Below are positions 1 to 9,808 of a stretch of DNA of 64,000 bases, in pieces. Below the pieces are notes generated by a model that saw only the letters and a program-made list of their open reading frames with translations, had not been told where the DNA came from and ran no database searches. Made by a program: the position numbers and the translations under genes. The DNA comes from JADGRF01 sp035274465 (GTDB lineage: Bacteria; Myxococcota_A; Polyangia; Polyangiales; JAFGIB01): assembly GCA_035274465.1 (NCBI GenBank), contig DATEOF010000216.1:1-64000 (forward strand), given 5' to 3'. Each line of letters begins with the position of its first letter. Position 1 is the stretch's first letter.

Positions 1-146
1 GCGACCGCCTTCGCCTCCGAGATCTGATCGTGCTCTCGATCCGAGACGAAGATCGCCACGGCAGCGACCGCGATCGCGAGCGCGCCGATACGCGAAGCAA
101 GAAACCAATAGAAGTCTGAACCCCGAGATACTTTTACTTCCGACAT
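1..146 (-). CDS. Membrane-anchored protein, N-terminal part only (cut by left edge)
   Basis: Reading the minus strand from an ATG at 146, 48 codons stay open to the window edge. The product begins MSEVKVSRGS and has one hydrophobic stretch (IGALAIAVAAVAIF, about residues 20-33), followed by charged residues (SDREHDQ). This looks like a single N-terminal membrane anchor before a soluble region. No clear ribosome binding site precedes the ATG and no family can be named from 48 residues. It points the same way as the next genes to the right but is separated from the hydrolase gene by a strong hairpin at 198-234, so it is probably its own unit. Confidence 0.5.
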   Translation of the reverse strand, partial: MSEVKVSRGSDFYWFLASRIGALAIAVAAVAIFVSDREHDQISEAKAV

Positions 147-197
147 CGAATATCAGACTAACGCCGGAGCGCACGCGCAGTCACGGGCCCGCTGTGC

Positions 198-234
198 GCC
201 ACCCACCTGCAGCCGACAGCTGCAAGTGGGTGGC
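198..234 (-). terminator. Strong hairpin, likely transcription terminator
   Basis: Two 16-nt arms (198-213 and 219-234) pair with a single mismatch around a 5-nt loop. The hairpin lies 21 bp past the stop codon of the alpha/beta hydrolase gene (ends at 255, minus strand). There is no T-tract on either side, so it is a stem-only terminator candidate. Confidence 0.55.
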
Positions 235-254
235 AGGCCTACTCCACTGTCCGT

Positions 255-1706
255 TCATTGCGCTGCGGGCAGCTCCGGCGGTACGTCGGACCGGGCCGCT
301 TCCCAGATCATCTCCCAAGCTGCATCCCGTTGTAGGTAACCCGCGCGCACGTTGCGCTGGGCCGACTCGCGCACGGCGCGCACGTAGCTGCGATGACTCG
401 GGTAGAGCTCGTGGAGCGTGGCGGCGTCGAAGGGCTGGTAAGTCCCGTACAAGCTGCAAAACGTGGCGCCCGAATTGACGCCGCTCTGCAGGGCGGTGGG
501 CGCCTCGATCTCCGGCAGGCGAATGCCGCCCAGCGCATTGCCGTGCTCGTCGCGCACGATCGCAGGCATCTCGCCGGCGGTGAACTCGATCTTGGGTGCG
601 GTGGGCGGCGCCTCGCCCGTGACCAGCCAGCGCACCAGCAGGTCGTATTGAGCGTCGATCACGTGGTAGCCACGCACGCGACTGTATGGAGGCAGGTCGC
701 ACTCCGCGGGCCAGGGGTCGATACCGAAGTCGCGCAGCACGAGCGGCGAACGATACACGTCGCTGTAATAGCTGGAGTGCGCGGCACCGGCGACCTCCCA
801 GCTCCGGAAGTGATCGGAGTCGGCCATGCGCCGCGTCGGACCGCGGCTCAAATCGGTCTCTGACAGGTACTGGAAGACCTTGACTGTCAGGTCGGTCCGG
901 AGCCCAGCACCGCCGACCAGCAAGTAGAACGCATCCACCGCGTTGTGCAGCGGATGGATCGCGTTGTGATAGGTCGACAGCCTGCCTGCAGACTGCGATG
1001 CACCCATGGCGATGATGCGCTGCACGCGCAGCCGGCCGAGCGGCCGCACGCCCTGAGGGCTGCGAATGGCCTGCGCCGCCTGCGAGAAGATGTCGTAACA
1101 CAGCGAATCGTCCGTGACCGTCCCCCCGGCCGTGACGTCGAGCGTGCCGTAGCGCGTGGGGCTCCAGGCGATCAGGCCGTTGTTCGCGGGTGGCGGCGTA
1201 TCGGGCGGCGCATTCGGCGCGGCGCTCGCGCCGTGCACGCCGACGCGTTGTGCCGAGACGCCGACCCAGGCGTAGCCCTGGTCGACGAAGTGCTTCCAGC
1301 CCACGCCCCAGTGCGCGTCGATGTCGTAGCCGGCGGTCACGTTCTGCCACTCGAGCAACACGGTACCGTTGAAGTCCCGTGGCGAAGCGGGCCTGCGCAC
1401 GACGATGCGGGTCTTGTACGGATGTCCGCTCGACGCGATCGTCCCGGTCCCTCCTAGCGGCTCGGTCGTCGTCGTGTAGCTATTGGCCGTGCCTTGCTGA
1501 AAGAATTCCTGCTGGACAAAACCGTATTCGCCGAGATCCTCCGACGGCGTCAGGAACGTATAGTCGTGAGATGGATCACCAGCCGGCGCGTTCTGCGCGA
1601 TGGGGCCGATGATGTCTGGACTGGGTACTGCTTGGGCAGCCGTCGCTGCGCAGAATCCAGCAGCGCACATGAAACCGACCACTGCAACGAGCGCATTGGG
1701 CTTCAT
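255..1706 (-). CDS. Exported alpha/beta hydrolase domain protein
   Basis: The 483-residue product has a cleavable signal peptide (MKPNALVAVVGFMCAAG, cleavage likely after ATAAQA near residue 26), so it acts outside the cytoplasm. The sequence resembles the 'alpha/beta hydrolase domain-containing' family of large secreted hydrolases. The nucleophile elbow is MGASQSAGR, with Ser237 as the probable nucleophile; a candidate His lies in the segment GAAHSSYYSDV. The substrate is unknown; members are usually annotated only as esterase-like. The start is supported by a GGAGAG ribosome binding site about 6 bases upstream. It is followed by a hairpin terminator and preceded by a 221-bp gap, so it is probably monocistronic. 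The hydrolase fold is fairly secure, the activity is not. Confidence 0.8.
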   Translation of the reverse strand: MKPNALVAVVGFMCAAGFCAATAAQAVPSPDIIGPIAQNAPAGDPSHDYTFLTPSEDLGEYGFVQQEFFQQGTANSYTTTTEPLGGTGTIASSGHPYKTRIVVRRPASPRDFNGTVLLEWQNVTAGYDIDAHWGVGWKHFVDQGYAWVGVSAQRVGVHGASAAPNAPPDTPPPANNGLIAWSPTRYGTLDVTAGGTVTDDSLCYDIFSQAAQAIRSPQGVRPLGRLRVQRIIAMGASQSAGRLSTYHNAIHPLHNAVDAFYLLVGGAGLRTDLTVKVFQYLSETDLSRGPTRRMADSDHFRSWEVAGAAHSSYYSDVYRSPLVLRDFGIDPWPAECDLPPYSRVRGYHVIDAQYDLLVRWLVTGEAPPTAPKIEFTAGEMPAIVRDEHGNALGGIRLPEIEAPTALQSGVNSGATFCSLYGTYQPFDAATLHELYPSHRSYVRAVRESAQRNVRAGYLQRDAAWEMIWEAARSDVPPELPAAQ

Positions 1707-1917
1707 CTGTTTCTCTCCAGGAAGTCGTTGAGTTCACCCGCGAGCGCTCTAACGCGTAGCGGCGAGAGACTGCAATCGAACTACACATGCAATGCATCTC
1801 GTAGCAATCGAGTTGGAAACGAGACGCACTCGCAGCCGCATGCGGCGGATTTGCCTAGCGAACGTTGGCTGATGGGTCGCGCCGGCCGGCGTGCGGGGCG
1901 AGCGTCGTGGCGCAGCG

Positions 1918-1931
1918 CTGAGTGCACTCAG
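1918..1931. repeat. Perfect 14-bp palindrome over a stop codon
   Basis: CTGAGTGCACTCAG is a perfect palindrome at 1918-1931 that includes the stop codon (1928-1930) of the LamG lipoprotein gene. It could be a short terminator stem or a protein-binding dyad. The rest of the 221-bp gap (1707-1927) holds a smaller CCGCATGCGG palindrome and nothing else I could identify. Confidence 0.3.
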
Positions 1932-3397
1932 TGACTGACGGCAGCCTCGGCCGCGCCGACGCTCTTGATGAAGGTCGCGCCGGGCCGTTGGTTGGCGTAC
2001 TCGGCCGCGATCCAGGCGCTCGAGCGCGCGGCGGTGGCGATGCGCACTTCGTCGAGCCGTCCAGTCAAGAAGTACTCGTAAGTGAACGTGGTGTTGCCGA
2101 TGCGACCGTTCGTACCGGTGGTGTTGACGTTCGAGTGGCTGGCCGGCCCGAGCACACTGACGCCGTTCACGAACACGCGCGTTCCGTCCGTGTCGGACGT
2201 CCAGGCGACGAACGACCACTGGCCGATGGTCAGCACGCTGGTGCTCAGATCATCGTTGCCGTAGAAGCCGCCCTTCACCCGGTCGCTGTCCGCCGACGAC
2301 AACAAGAAGCGCGCTTGACCGGTGGTGCCGTTGCCGATCGAGATCACGGCGCTGCCGTAGTCTCCGTTGTCCGTCGCCTGAAACACCCAACCGCTGAGCG
2401 TGCTCGGTCCGTTGCCGGTGATGTCGTTGTTGAATGCGATCTGGTCGTCGGTGCCGTCGAACGCCAGGCCGTCTCCGGCGATGCCCGGCATGCGCGCGCT
2501 CGCGTTCATCGAACCCTGCGGCGTACCGTGCGCGCGCTGGGTCGAGTCCTTGATCGAGCTCGCGCCTCCGCTCGGGTCTTCACCGAGGTGCCAGACGTTG
2601 TGGTAGCCGGCCCAGACGCCCGCTGCGTTGCTGCGATTGGACTTGCCGTCGTCGTAGCCGAGATGGAACGCGGTGTCGGTACCGGCGCTCAGGTTGGGCA
2701 AGCGCACCCAGGCCACCAGCGCCCCGCTCGCGGACGTGTAGCGCTCCAGCTCGAAGTCGAGCAGCGTGGTTCCATCGTCGGCGGTGAAGTAGATGTCCTC
2801 GCCGCTGGCAGCGGCAGTGGCAGCAAGCTGCGAATCGGTGAGCACGACCAGCACCGGAAAATCGGTCAGCGCAGCGGTGACCTGCGCGCCGTCGATCGTC
2901 AGGCGCCGTTGCCAGCCGTAGGCAGCAGCATCGACGCAATTCGGTGTGCCGTCGTGATCCGAGTCGGCGTCGGAGGCCCCGCAGCCACACACGCCCGGAT
3001 CGGTCTTGTTCGCGTCCTGTGGGCAGCAATCCTCGAGCTGCGGCATGCACGCGCCGGCATCGTCGTCCGTGCCCCCACTGCCGCCACCGCCTCCACCTGC
3101 AGCACCGCCAGCGCCACTCGCTCCGGCGCCACCTGTGCCTGCACCGGAGGAACCGCCGCGGCCAGCGTCACCACCCGCGGCACCGGTACCGCCGCGGCCA
3201 CCGCCGCCGCCACTAGCTGCACGACCGGCATCGCCAGCACCGCCCTGCCCTCCGCGACCCGACGCGCCTGCACCACCATGTGCGCCCCCGTGCGGCGGCT
3301 GTGGGATGATGTCCACCAGGCTCGGGTCGTACACGCTGCATGCACTCAGCAGCGTGAGCCCAAACAAACAACGCCTAACGGCGCGGAATGACACCAA
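1928..3397 (-). CDS. Gly-rich lipoprotein with DUF2341 and LamG-like domains
   Basis: The 489-residue product starts at a GTG. A signal peptide ends in the lipobox LLSAC (lipid Cys at about residue 20), so it should be anchored in an envelope membrane. Residues ~38-112 are a low-complexity linker of GGAGG/GGTGG units. Residues ~115-157 are Cys/Asp-rich (DSDHDGTPNC), like calcium-binding thrombospondin type 3 segments. From ~158 (YGWQRRLTIDG) a DUF2341 domain follows, then a concanavalin/LamG-like beta-sandwich to the C-terminus (motifs HLGED, GLAFDGTDD, FVNG, GRLDEVRI). DUF2341-LamG pairs are common in surface proteins thought to bind sugars or protein. The ligand is unknown. Confidence 0.85.
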   Translation of the reverse strand: MVSFRAVRRCLFGLTLLSACSVYDPSLVDIIPQPPHGGAHGGAGASGRGGQGGAGDAGRAASGGGGGRGGTGAAGGDAGRGGSSGAGTGGAGASGAGGAAGGGGGGSGGTDDDAGACMPQLEDCCPQDANKTDPGVCGCGASDADSDHDGTPNCVDAAAYGWQRRLTIDGAQVTAALTDFPVLVVLTDSQLAATAAASGEDIYFTADDGTTLLDFELERYTSASGALVAWVRLPNLSAGTDTAFHLGYDDGKSNRSNAAGVWAGYHNVWHLGEDPSGGASSIKDSTQRAHGTPQGSMNASARMPGIAGDGLAFDGTDDQIAFNNDITGNGPSTLSGWVFQATDNGDYGSAVISIGNGTTGQARFLLSSADSDRVKGGFYGNDDLSTSVLTIGQWSFVAWTSDTDGTRVFVNGVSVLGPASHSNVNTTGTNGRIGNTTFTYEYFLTGRLDEVRIATAARSSAWIAAEYANQRPGATFIKSVGAAEAAVSH

Positions 3398-3483
3398 ACG
3401 GTTCTCTTCTCGCGGATCGCGCGTGGAGCGCGCGTCACTCTAGCATGATTTCATCAAGCCGTCGGAGAAGGTGGTCGCTGGCG

Positions 3484-4670
3484 TTACGCGTCCAGCAGTG
3501 TCCGCAGACAAGGCTCGATGACTTCGCGCGCGGCATCCAGCTGACACGCGCGTTCTTGGGCGACTGTCAAGCGCCCGTGCGCACGCCATGTCGCGAGATC
3601 CACCGCGGGTTGCGATCGCAGCGCTTCGGTCTGCACGCGCGCGAGCGACTCACGAAATGCATGCTCCACTGCGACGTGGACGCTGCGGTCCCCCTGCGCG
3701 AGGGCCCAGCGCACGAAGCGCCAGGCGAGCTCGGCGTGACGCGCCTCGTCGTCCGCGATGCGTTGCAACGCCATCCGCACGTCGGGATCCTCGGCGTGCT
3801 CGAGCTGCAGCCGCGCCTGCAGCGCAGCCAGCGTCTCGCCGACGCAGCCCTCGCGCACACTGGCCGCCGCGGCTTCTGCGAGCGTGCAACTGCCGAGCAC
3901 GCCTTCCATGGGGAACACGCCCGGGCCGATCGGCGTCTCGGCGTAGCGGCTTGCCAGCGTGAAACACAGCCGAGCCTGTGCGACCTCGTCGAGCCCTGCG
4001 AGTTGTGCGCGAGCGACCAGATCAGCGGGCGCCCCGAGCGCGAGAGCCTGGAGCGTGAAGCGCGCGAACGATGCGATCGACGCGTGCTCGAGCGATGCGT
4101 CGCGGAGCCACGCGCGAGCCAACTCGACGCTCGTCAGCGGATCGAGCGCGAGCGGCATCGCGCCGTAGTCGCTCGCCCAGTCGACGCTCGCGCGCAGGTG
4201 TGCAGCGCGCGCTTCGGACCCCACGAAGAACGGCCGGCCGCAACATGAACCGACGTGAAGGTGTAGCAACAGCGACCGTTCGTCGACGACTGCAGATCGC
4301 TGTACGACGCGCAGGTGCCGGTGCTCGGCAACGTCTTCGGGCAGGCAGGAAACTCCTTGCCGCCCGCGTCGTCGCTGGATGCATCGAGGTCGTCGAGTGG
4401 CTGAAGCGACATGCAGTACTCCCGCGCACAGCAGGTACCAACCGGGTTCCTGAAGCAGCCGGGCGCGAGCTGCCCGCCGACCCCGCCCACGCCACCGATG
4501 CCGCCCTGGCCACCCTTGCCGCCCTTGCCGCCGCTGGCTGCAGCGCTCGGCCCCGAGTCCTGCTCGGCTTCGCCGGGTGCCGCATCCTCTGCCCTGGCAT
4601 TCCTGTCGTGGGCGCAGCCAGTGGCGGCGATCGCCCCTCCGCCGAGCGCGTTCAAAATCAGGATTTTCAT
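3484..4670 (-). CDS. Ferritin-like domain lipoprotein, reading frame broken near 4257
   Basis: Two overlapping minus-strand frames make one protein. The N-terminal part starts at an ATG at 4670 (MKILILNALGGG, lipobox ATGC), runs through a GGKGG linker and reaches GRCCYTF. The C-terminal part continues in another frame with GSCCGRPFFV and a helical ferritin-like domain (LEHASIASF, DDEARHAEL) to the stop at 3484. Restoring one base at about 4253-4261 would join CCYTF to HVGSCCGRPF, the pattern I recall for this lipoprotein family. One expected ExxH motif reads DEVAQAR, with Gln in place of His, while the later EARH is intact, so metal binding may be altered. The break is either a sequencing indel or genuine decay. 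A programmed frameshift is possible but no slippery heptamer is evident. Confidence 0.7.
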
Positions 4671-4759
4671 GGCCTCGGCGTGCATGCGCGACCCTCTCAC
4701 GGCCCAGGTTGACACAACCGGCCGCCGTCCGTGCAGAGAGTGCAGCTATCGCGCCAGAA

Positions 4760-7700
4760 TCACGGAGTGAACGCTCGCAGCTCGGCGACCGAGAAGAACG
4801 TCCAGTCGCCGCCGGGCGGGCCCGAGATCCGGATCGCTTCACCGATCTGCGGCGTGAAGCGAAGCGAGTAGGTCTGCCAGCTCACGCCGTCGTTCAGGCC
4901 CGGATAAGCCGGCGTGATCGCGAGTCCGGAGACGCTGCTCCAGACGCCGCCGCGCCGCACCTGCACGTCCAGGGCGCCGAACCAGCCGCCGTCGATGAAG
5001 TGCAGACCTTCCTGGAACACCAGTCGTCCGAACGCGCGCGGCGCCGGCAGTTGATAGCCGATCCAGCCGTTGCCGGTCAGCTGCCCGGTGAAGGTGTCGT
5101 ACTGCAGCAGCGTATCCGTGGCATCGAGCGCGGGAGAGATTCCGTCGCGGATCACTCCGAGGTCGTGGTTGCCTCCGCCGAATGACCGCCGCACGCTGCA
5201 GATCGGCGCGCCGAGCGGCGTGAGATCCTCGGGCGCGCTGACAGGGTTCACTGTGAACGTGACGGTGTCTGCGGCGCTTTGACTCACGCCATCGCTGACA
5301 GTCAGACTAAATGTCAGCTTGGCCGCCGCGTTCACGTACGGCAATGCGAACGTCGGTGCGGCGGACGCAGGGTTCGAGAGCTGCACGTGCATGCCGCTAG
5401 CCTGCTTCCAGCTATAGCTGAGCTGAGTACCGTCGGGATCGAACGACCGCGTGCCATCGAGTGACACCGTGATGCGGCCTGACACCTGCGCGTCCGCGCC
5501 CGCATCTGCCAGCGGCGTGACGTTCGCCGGCGCAGGGGCCGCGAATGCGCGCAGCTCCGCGACCGAGAAGAAGTGCGCGGAGCCGCCCGGCGCGCCGAAC
5601 ACGCGCACGCCATCGGCGAGCGTCGGCGTGAATTGAAACTCGTACACCTGGAAGCCGGTGCCGTCGCCCTTCGCCGGGTATGCCGGCGTGACGCGCAGCC
5701 CGGGCGCCGGCAACCAGCGGCCGTGCTGGCGAACCTCCACGGTCAGCGCGCTGAACCAGCCGCCGTCGAAGAAGTCACCACCTTCCTGGAAGCGCAGCTT
5801 GCCCAGGCGATGCGGCGCGTCGAACTCGTAGCCCACCCAGCCTTCGATCACACCCGGGTCGGCGGCGAACGTGTCGTACTGCTGGCTGAAGTCGATCGAC
5901 CCGGCGGCGGGCTCGATGCCGTCGCGGATCACCTCGAGATCGTAGGTGCCGCCGCCCAACGGCGCGGGCTCGCTGATCACCGGCCGCCCCAGCGCGCTGA
6001 TGTCGACCGGGGCCGTGAGCGGCGTGATCGGCACATCGATGCTGCTGGTCGCGCTGCCACTCACACCGCTCACCTCGAGGGTGAAGCGCAGCGCGGTGGG
6101 CACCGTGACGCTGGGCGCCACGAAGCTCGGCTGCACGCTGGTCGGCGTGTTCAGCGTGACGGCTGACCCGGCGGTCTGCGTCCAGCGGTAGCCGAGCGCG
6201 CCGCCTCCCGGATCGAACGACGCGCGCGCATCGAGCGTGACGCTCTCCCCCGCGAGCAAGACCGCCGGCACGGGCGCGATCTGCGCGAGCGGCACGCCCG
6301 CGATCGCACGCCGCCCGTAGACGTCGAGCTCGGACACCGACGCGAAGTGGGCCGAGCCACCGGCCGGGCCGTAGATCTGGATCGCGTCGCCTACGGCGCC
6401 GGTGAAGTCGAGCTGATAGCTGCGGAAGCCGACCGCGTCGCTGGTTCCCGGGTACGCGGGCGCGATGCTGAGCGCGCTGACGTCGCGGTACACGCCATTC
6501 TGACGCACGCGCACGCCCAGGCGTTCGAACCAACCGCCGTCGAAGAAGTTGCGGCCCTCGCGAAAGACCACGCGCGTGAAGGCATGGCTCGCGGGAAACT
6601 CGTAGCCGAACCAGTCCTCCTTCGGGCCGCCGTCCCCGGTCACGGTGTCGTACTGACGCTGCGAGTCGATGGTGCCGGGCGTGGGATAGTCGCCGTCGCG
6701 CATGACATCGAGGCTGGCGTTGCCGCCACCCATCGGCTGCATCACGCGCGCGATCGGCGCGCCGAGCGCCTTCAGCTGGGCGGGTCGCTCGGAGACGCGG
6801 TACGTCGCCGTCAGCTGCTGCTCCTGGCTGACCTGGATCACGTGCGCCTGCGCGCCGCCGTCCGACCAGGCGACGAAGTCGTAGCCGGCGTAGGCGGGCG
6901 CGCTGACCGTATTGCGCGATCCCACCACCGCGTCGGCGGAGAACGGCGCGGGTCGCACGGCCTGGTTCAAGGCCAGCGCCAGGCCGGGTGGCGTCGCCGT
7001 CAGCGTGAGCACGACGGTGCGCGGATCGAGGCGCTCCAGCGCCGTACCCTGGCGACCGTCCGGTGCGGTCACACGCAGGATCAGCTGCAGGTAGTAGGGG
7101 TAATCGTGCTCGGGCGCGATGAAGCTGCCCGAGTCGACGCCCTCGAAGCTCTCGATCACGTGCGGGTGGCAGACGTCGACGACCGGACAGTGCTGAACCA
7201 CCAGATCCCAGTGCAGGCTCGCCGCCGGCAGCGGCTGGATTCCGTCGCTCCCGCTGCCGGAGAACGATACCCGCTCGCCGACCGCGAACTGGCTGGGCTC
7301 GGCCGAGACGATCGTGGCCACCGGTCCGCCGGTGTTCTCGCCGGCCGTGACGCTCTGCTGCGCTACAGCCTCCGCGCCGCGCGAGTCGCGGACGCGCAAG
7401 CCCACGTTGCGTACGCCGGCTGTCGTGTAGACGTACGCGGCGGTCGGGCCGGTCGCGTCGTCGTAGACGCCGTCGCCGTCCAGATCCCAGGCGTAGGTGA
7501 GGGTATCGCCGGGATCGGGATCGCGCGAGGTGCTGGCGTCGAATGCAGCCGTCAGCGGCACGGGGCCGCTGGCAGGCATGGCCGAGAATGCAGCGATCGG
7601 CGGCTGGTTCGCCCCGAGCGCGGCCACTCGGTGCAACGCGCCTGCAATGCTGGTGTAGTACAGGTCGTTGCCCGGACCGATCAGCAGCTGCACGGGCTGC

Positions 7701-9028
7701 GGCGCGGCGTGCACGAACACGCGGCGCGTGGCCGGATCCGGCAGGCCGTCGGCACCGGGCAGCATGGCCCAGATGCAGCTGCGCGAGTAGTCGGCCAAGA
7801 ACAGCGCGCCTCGGTACTCCGCCGGGTACAATCCATCGCTGTAGAACGCCAGGCCGCTGACCGCTGCCTGCCCCCAGCCGCAGCCATCACCCTCGAGCAG
7901 GGCCGCGTCGTGGAGATACGCGAAGTACGGCGCGCGCTGATCGTTGCGCGCGTAGAGGTCCGTGCAGACGCTGAGCCCGGTCGCCTCGTAGCCCGCCTGA
8001 CGGTCGGGCCCTTCGAAGCACGGCCAGCCGAAGTTGGCGAGCGCGGGCGCCAGCGGATCGGCGAGCCGATCGAGCTCCTCCCAGCCGCCCCAACCCACAT
8101 CGCCGATCCAGAGCTCGCGCGTGCCCGGGCGAAACGTCATGCGGAACGGGTTGCGCAAGCCGTAGGCGACGACGGCGGCCGCGGCGCCGGTCTGTGGGTT
8201 ACCGGGCGCAGACGCGCCGGTCTCGGGATCGACGCGCAGCACCTTGCCGTTGTAGGTCACGGAGAAGCCGGGCAGCGCGAGGTTCTGCGCGCGCAGCGCG
8301 CCGCCGCGAGCGGCAGGCGGAACCTGCGGCTCGCCCGCAGGCACCGGCGGATCTCCCAGCGGGTTTCCGATCTGACCGTAGTCGACGAAGTCGAAGCTCG
8401 CGCCATCGCCACCGGAGACGTAGAGCATGCCATCCGGGCCGAACTGGATCGATCCCAGCGAGTGGCTCGGGTACTGCTGCGGCCAGTTCTCGATCAACAC
8501 CTGCTCGACGCCGCGCAACCCGTTGTCACCGATCTCGAGCCGCGACAGTCGCCCGCTGACGACGCAGCCCTGATTGGTGGCTCCTGGAGGCGTCGGACAG
8601 CTGTCGCTGGTGGCTGCGGGGCTTCCCCAGAGCGGGGCCTTGCCGCCGATAGCTGCATCGTGCGTGTACAGCACGTAGAGGTATGGCGTCTCGGGGAAGT
8701 CCGGGTGCAGCTCGAGATCCAGCAGCCCGCGGTCCCAGTAGTTGTAGACCTGCGTGCGTAGATCGGCCAACACGCTCGGTGGCTCGCCGCGACTGGGATC
8801 GAACAGTTTGATCAAGCCGCTCTTCTCCGCGATGAAGATGCGCCCGTCGCTGGCGAAGCGGACCGCCGTGGGTTGTTCGAGGCCGGAGACCACCACCTGG
8901 TCTTGAAAGCCGGGCAAGGGCTCCAGGGCACTCGACGCGACGGCCACCTCGCGCGGCTCGCTGCGCGCGCAAGCCACACAACAGATCAGCGCTCCGACCG
9001 CCAGCTTCCACCCGAGCTCGCACGGCAT
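4760..9028 (-). CDS. Sorbosone/glucose dehydrogenase-type (GSDH) lipoprotein with PKD and three discoidin-like modules
   Basis: The 1,422-residue product has a signal peptide and lipobox (CCVAC). Residues ~40-460 are a beta-propeller of the soluble quinoprotein glucose/sorbosone dehydrogenase type (RIFIAEKSG, LLDLELHPDF, GSIQFGPDGMLYVSGGDG, NPFRMTFRPG, LWIGDVGWGGWEE). Next come a PKD domain (~474-559), another beta domain, and three copies of a ~150-residue module at about 755-903, 1010-1161 and 1270-1421. Each module has the pattern LGxPI, GGGN, RDG, QYDTF, GYE, FxEGxxFxDGGWF, PAYPG, GGSAHFxSVxEL. Two Ig/PKD-like domains separate the modules. The modules resemble F5/8-type (discoidin) beta-sandwiches and could bind polysaccharide. 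A GGAGGTGA site just upstream fixes the start. PQQ dependence and substrate are inferred from family only. Confidence 0.85.
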   Translation of the reverse strand: MPCELGWKLAVGALICCVACARSEPREVAVASSALEPLPGFQDQVVVSGLEQPTAVRFASDGRIFIAEKSGLIKLFDPSRGEPPSVLADLRTQVYNYWDRGLLDLELHPDFPETPYLYVLYTHDAAIGGKAPLWGSPAATSDSCPTPPGATNQGCVVSGRLSRLEIGDNGLRGVEQVLIENWPQQYPSHSLGSIQFGPDGMLYVSGGDGASFDFVDYGQIGNPLGDPPVPAGEPQVPPAARGGALRAQNLALPGFSVTYNGKVLRVDPETGASAPGNPQTGAAAAVVAYGLRNPFRMTFRPGTRELWIGDVGWGGWEELDRLADPLAPALANFGWPCFEGPDRQAGYEATGLSVCTDLYARNDQRAPYFAYLHDAALLEGDGCGWGQAAVSGLAFYSDGLYPAEYRGALFLADYSRSCIWAMLPGADGLPDPATRRVFVHAAPQPVQLLIGPGNDLYYTSIAGALHRVAALGANQPPIAAFSAMPASGPVPLTAAFDASTSRDPDPGDTLTYAWDLDGDGVYDDATGPTAAYVYTTAGVRNVGLRVRDSRGAEAVAQQSVTAGENTGGPVATIVSAEPSQFAVGERVSFSGSGSDGIQPLPAASLHWDLVVQHCPVVDVCHPHVIESFEGVDSGSFIAPEHDYPYYLQLILRVTAPDGRQGTALERLDPRTVVLTLTATPPGLALALNQAVRPAPFSADAVVGSRNTVSAPAYAGYDFVAWSDGGAQAHVIQVSQEQQLTATYRVSERPAQLKALGAPIARVMQPMGGGNASLDVMRDGDYPTPGTIDSQRQYDTVTGDGGPKEDWFGYEFPASHAFTRVVFREGRNFFDGGWFERLGVRVRQNGVYRDVSALSIAPAYPGTSDAVGFRSYQLDFTGAVGDAIQIYGPAGGSAHFASVSELDVYGRRAIAGVPLAQIAPVPAVLLAGESVTLDARASFDPGGGALGYRWTQTAGSAVTLNTPTSVQPSFVAPSVTVPTALRFTLEVSGVSGSATSSIDVPITPLTAPVDISALGRPVISEPAPLGGGTYDLEVIRDGIEPAAGSIDFSQQYDTFAADPGVIEGWVGYEFDAPHRLGKLRFQEGGDFFDGGWFSALTVEVRQHGRWLPAPGLRVTPAYPAKGDGTGFQVYEFQFTPTLADGVRVFGAPGGSAHFFSVAELRAFAAPAPANVTPLADAGADAQVSGRITVSLDGTRSFDPDGTQLSYSWKQASGMHVQLSNPASAAPTFALPYVNAAAKLTFSLTVSDGVSQSAADTVTFTVNPVSAPEDLTPLGAPICSVRRSFGGGNHDLGVIRDGISPALDATDTLLQYDTFTGQLTGNGWIGYQLPAPRAFGRLVFQEGLHFIDGGWFGALDVQVRRGGVWSSVSGLAITPAYPGLNDGVSWQTYSLRFTPQIGEAIRISGPPGGDWTFFSVAELRAFTP

Positions 9029-9167
9029 GCGTCACCTCCCCGCCGCCGACACCATAGTCGCGTCGAGGCGAGAAGCGACGACGGATCGACACCCGCCGCA
9101 CAACTTGCTGACACACGGTGCGACAACGGGGTGTGATCCTTGCGCTGTCCTGTCCTACGGACGCGGG

Positions 9168-9761
9168 CTACGCACCGCGCTTGGGCGGAAGCACGTCACA
9201 GAACTCGGGGCGTCGCTTCCAGCCCGGCACGGGCGGCTCGTGACCGGCGCGCGGCGTGTAGACCGAGAGCTCGCCCCCCTGCATGGCGTGGATGTAGCGC
9301 GGACAATTGGGGAAGATCGCGCGCGCTTGCACTCGCACGATCAGCTGCGCGCCGTTGAACTCGGCGAGCAATGGATCGTGCTCGTCGAACGTGGCCTCAC
9401 CGTTCACGCGCAGGCGCCGCGGCTTCTCGAAGTCGATGAAGAGCATGCCCACGCGCGGGTTGACCAGCACGTTGCCCAGGCTCTTGAACATGCCGTTACC
9501 GTCGTAGCTCGGGAACGCTAGCGTGCCGGGATCGATCACGCGCACGAAGCCGGGCTCACCACCCTTGTACGAGCACTCGGGGAAGCCTTCCGCGTCGGCC
9601 GTGGCGAGGAAGAACATGTTGCGACTCTGGATGAACGCCGCGTCGTCCGGCGTGAACGCTGTGTGAGCAAGGTGCTCGTCGAGCCGGTCGGCGAGCTGGC
9701 GCGTGCCGAACTGGTCCTGGAGCTGGCGAGAACCGGAGTGGTACATGCGCGGTGCGGGCAT
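9168..9761 (-). CDS. Pyridoxamine 5'-phosphate oxidase-family FMN protein
   Basis: The 197-residue product (MPAPRMYHSGSRQLQ...) is full length for the split-barrel flavin fold. Characteristic segments are FFLATADAEGFPECSYKGG, LAFPSYDGNG, NPRVGMLFIDFE and LRVNGEATF. The family reduces or oxidises small molecules with FMN or F420, or protects against them. The substrate cannot be told here and it is not PdxH-like enough to call vitamin B6 synthesis. No signal peptide, so cytoplasmic. It is the last gene of a minus-strand run (SDR, M1 peptidase, this gene), with 47 bp separating it from the peptidase stop. The ATG at 9761 is chosen because the fold begins soon after it; longer upstream reading frame overlaps the M1 gene. 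Confidence 0.85.
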   Translation of the reverse strand: MPAPRMYHSGSRQLQDQFGTRQLADRLDEHLAHTAFTPDDAAFIQSRNMFFLATADAEGFPECSYKGGEPGFVRVIDPGTLAFPSYDGNGMFKSLGNVLVNPRVGMLFIDFEKPRRLRVNGEATFDEHDPLLAEFNGAQLIVRVQARAIFPNCPRYIHAMQGGELSVYTPRAGHEPPVPGWKRRPEFCDVLPPKRGA

Positions 9762-9808
9762 GAGCGTAGGAGTCGCACTGCGCGGACGTTTGGGCAACGG
9801 GGCTTGCG

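Noticed and set aside
6347..8761. 804-codon plus-strand frame
   Set aside because: Antisense shadow of the GSDH lipoprotein; Arg/Ala/Val-rich, with no signal peptide or motif.
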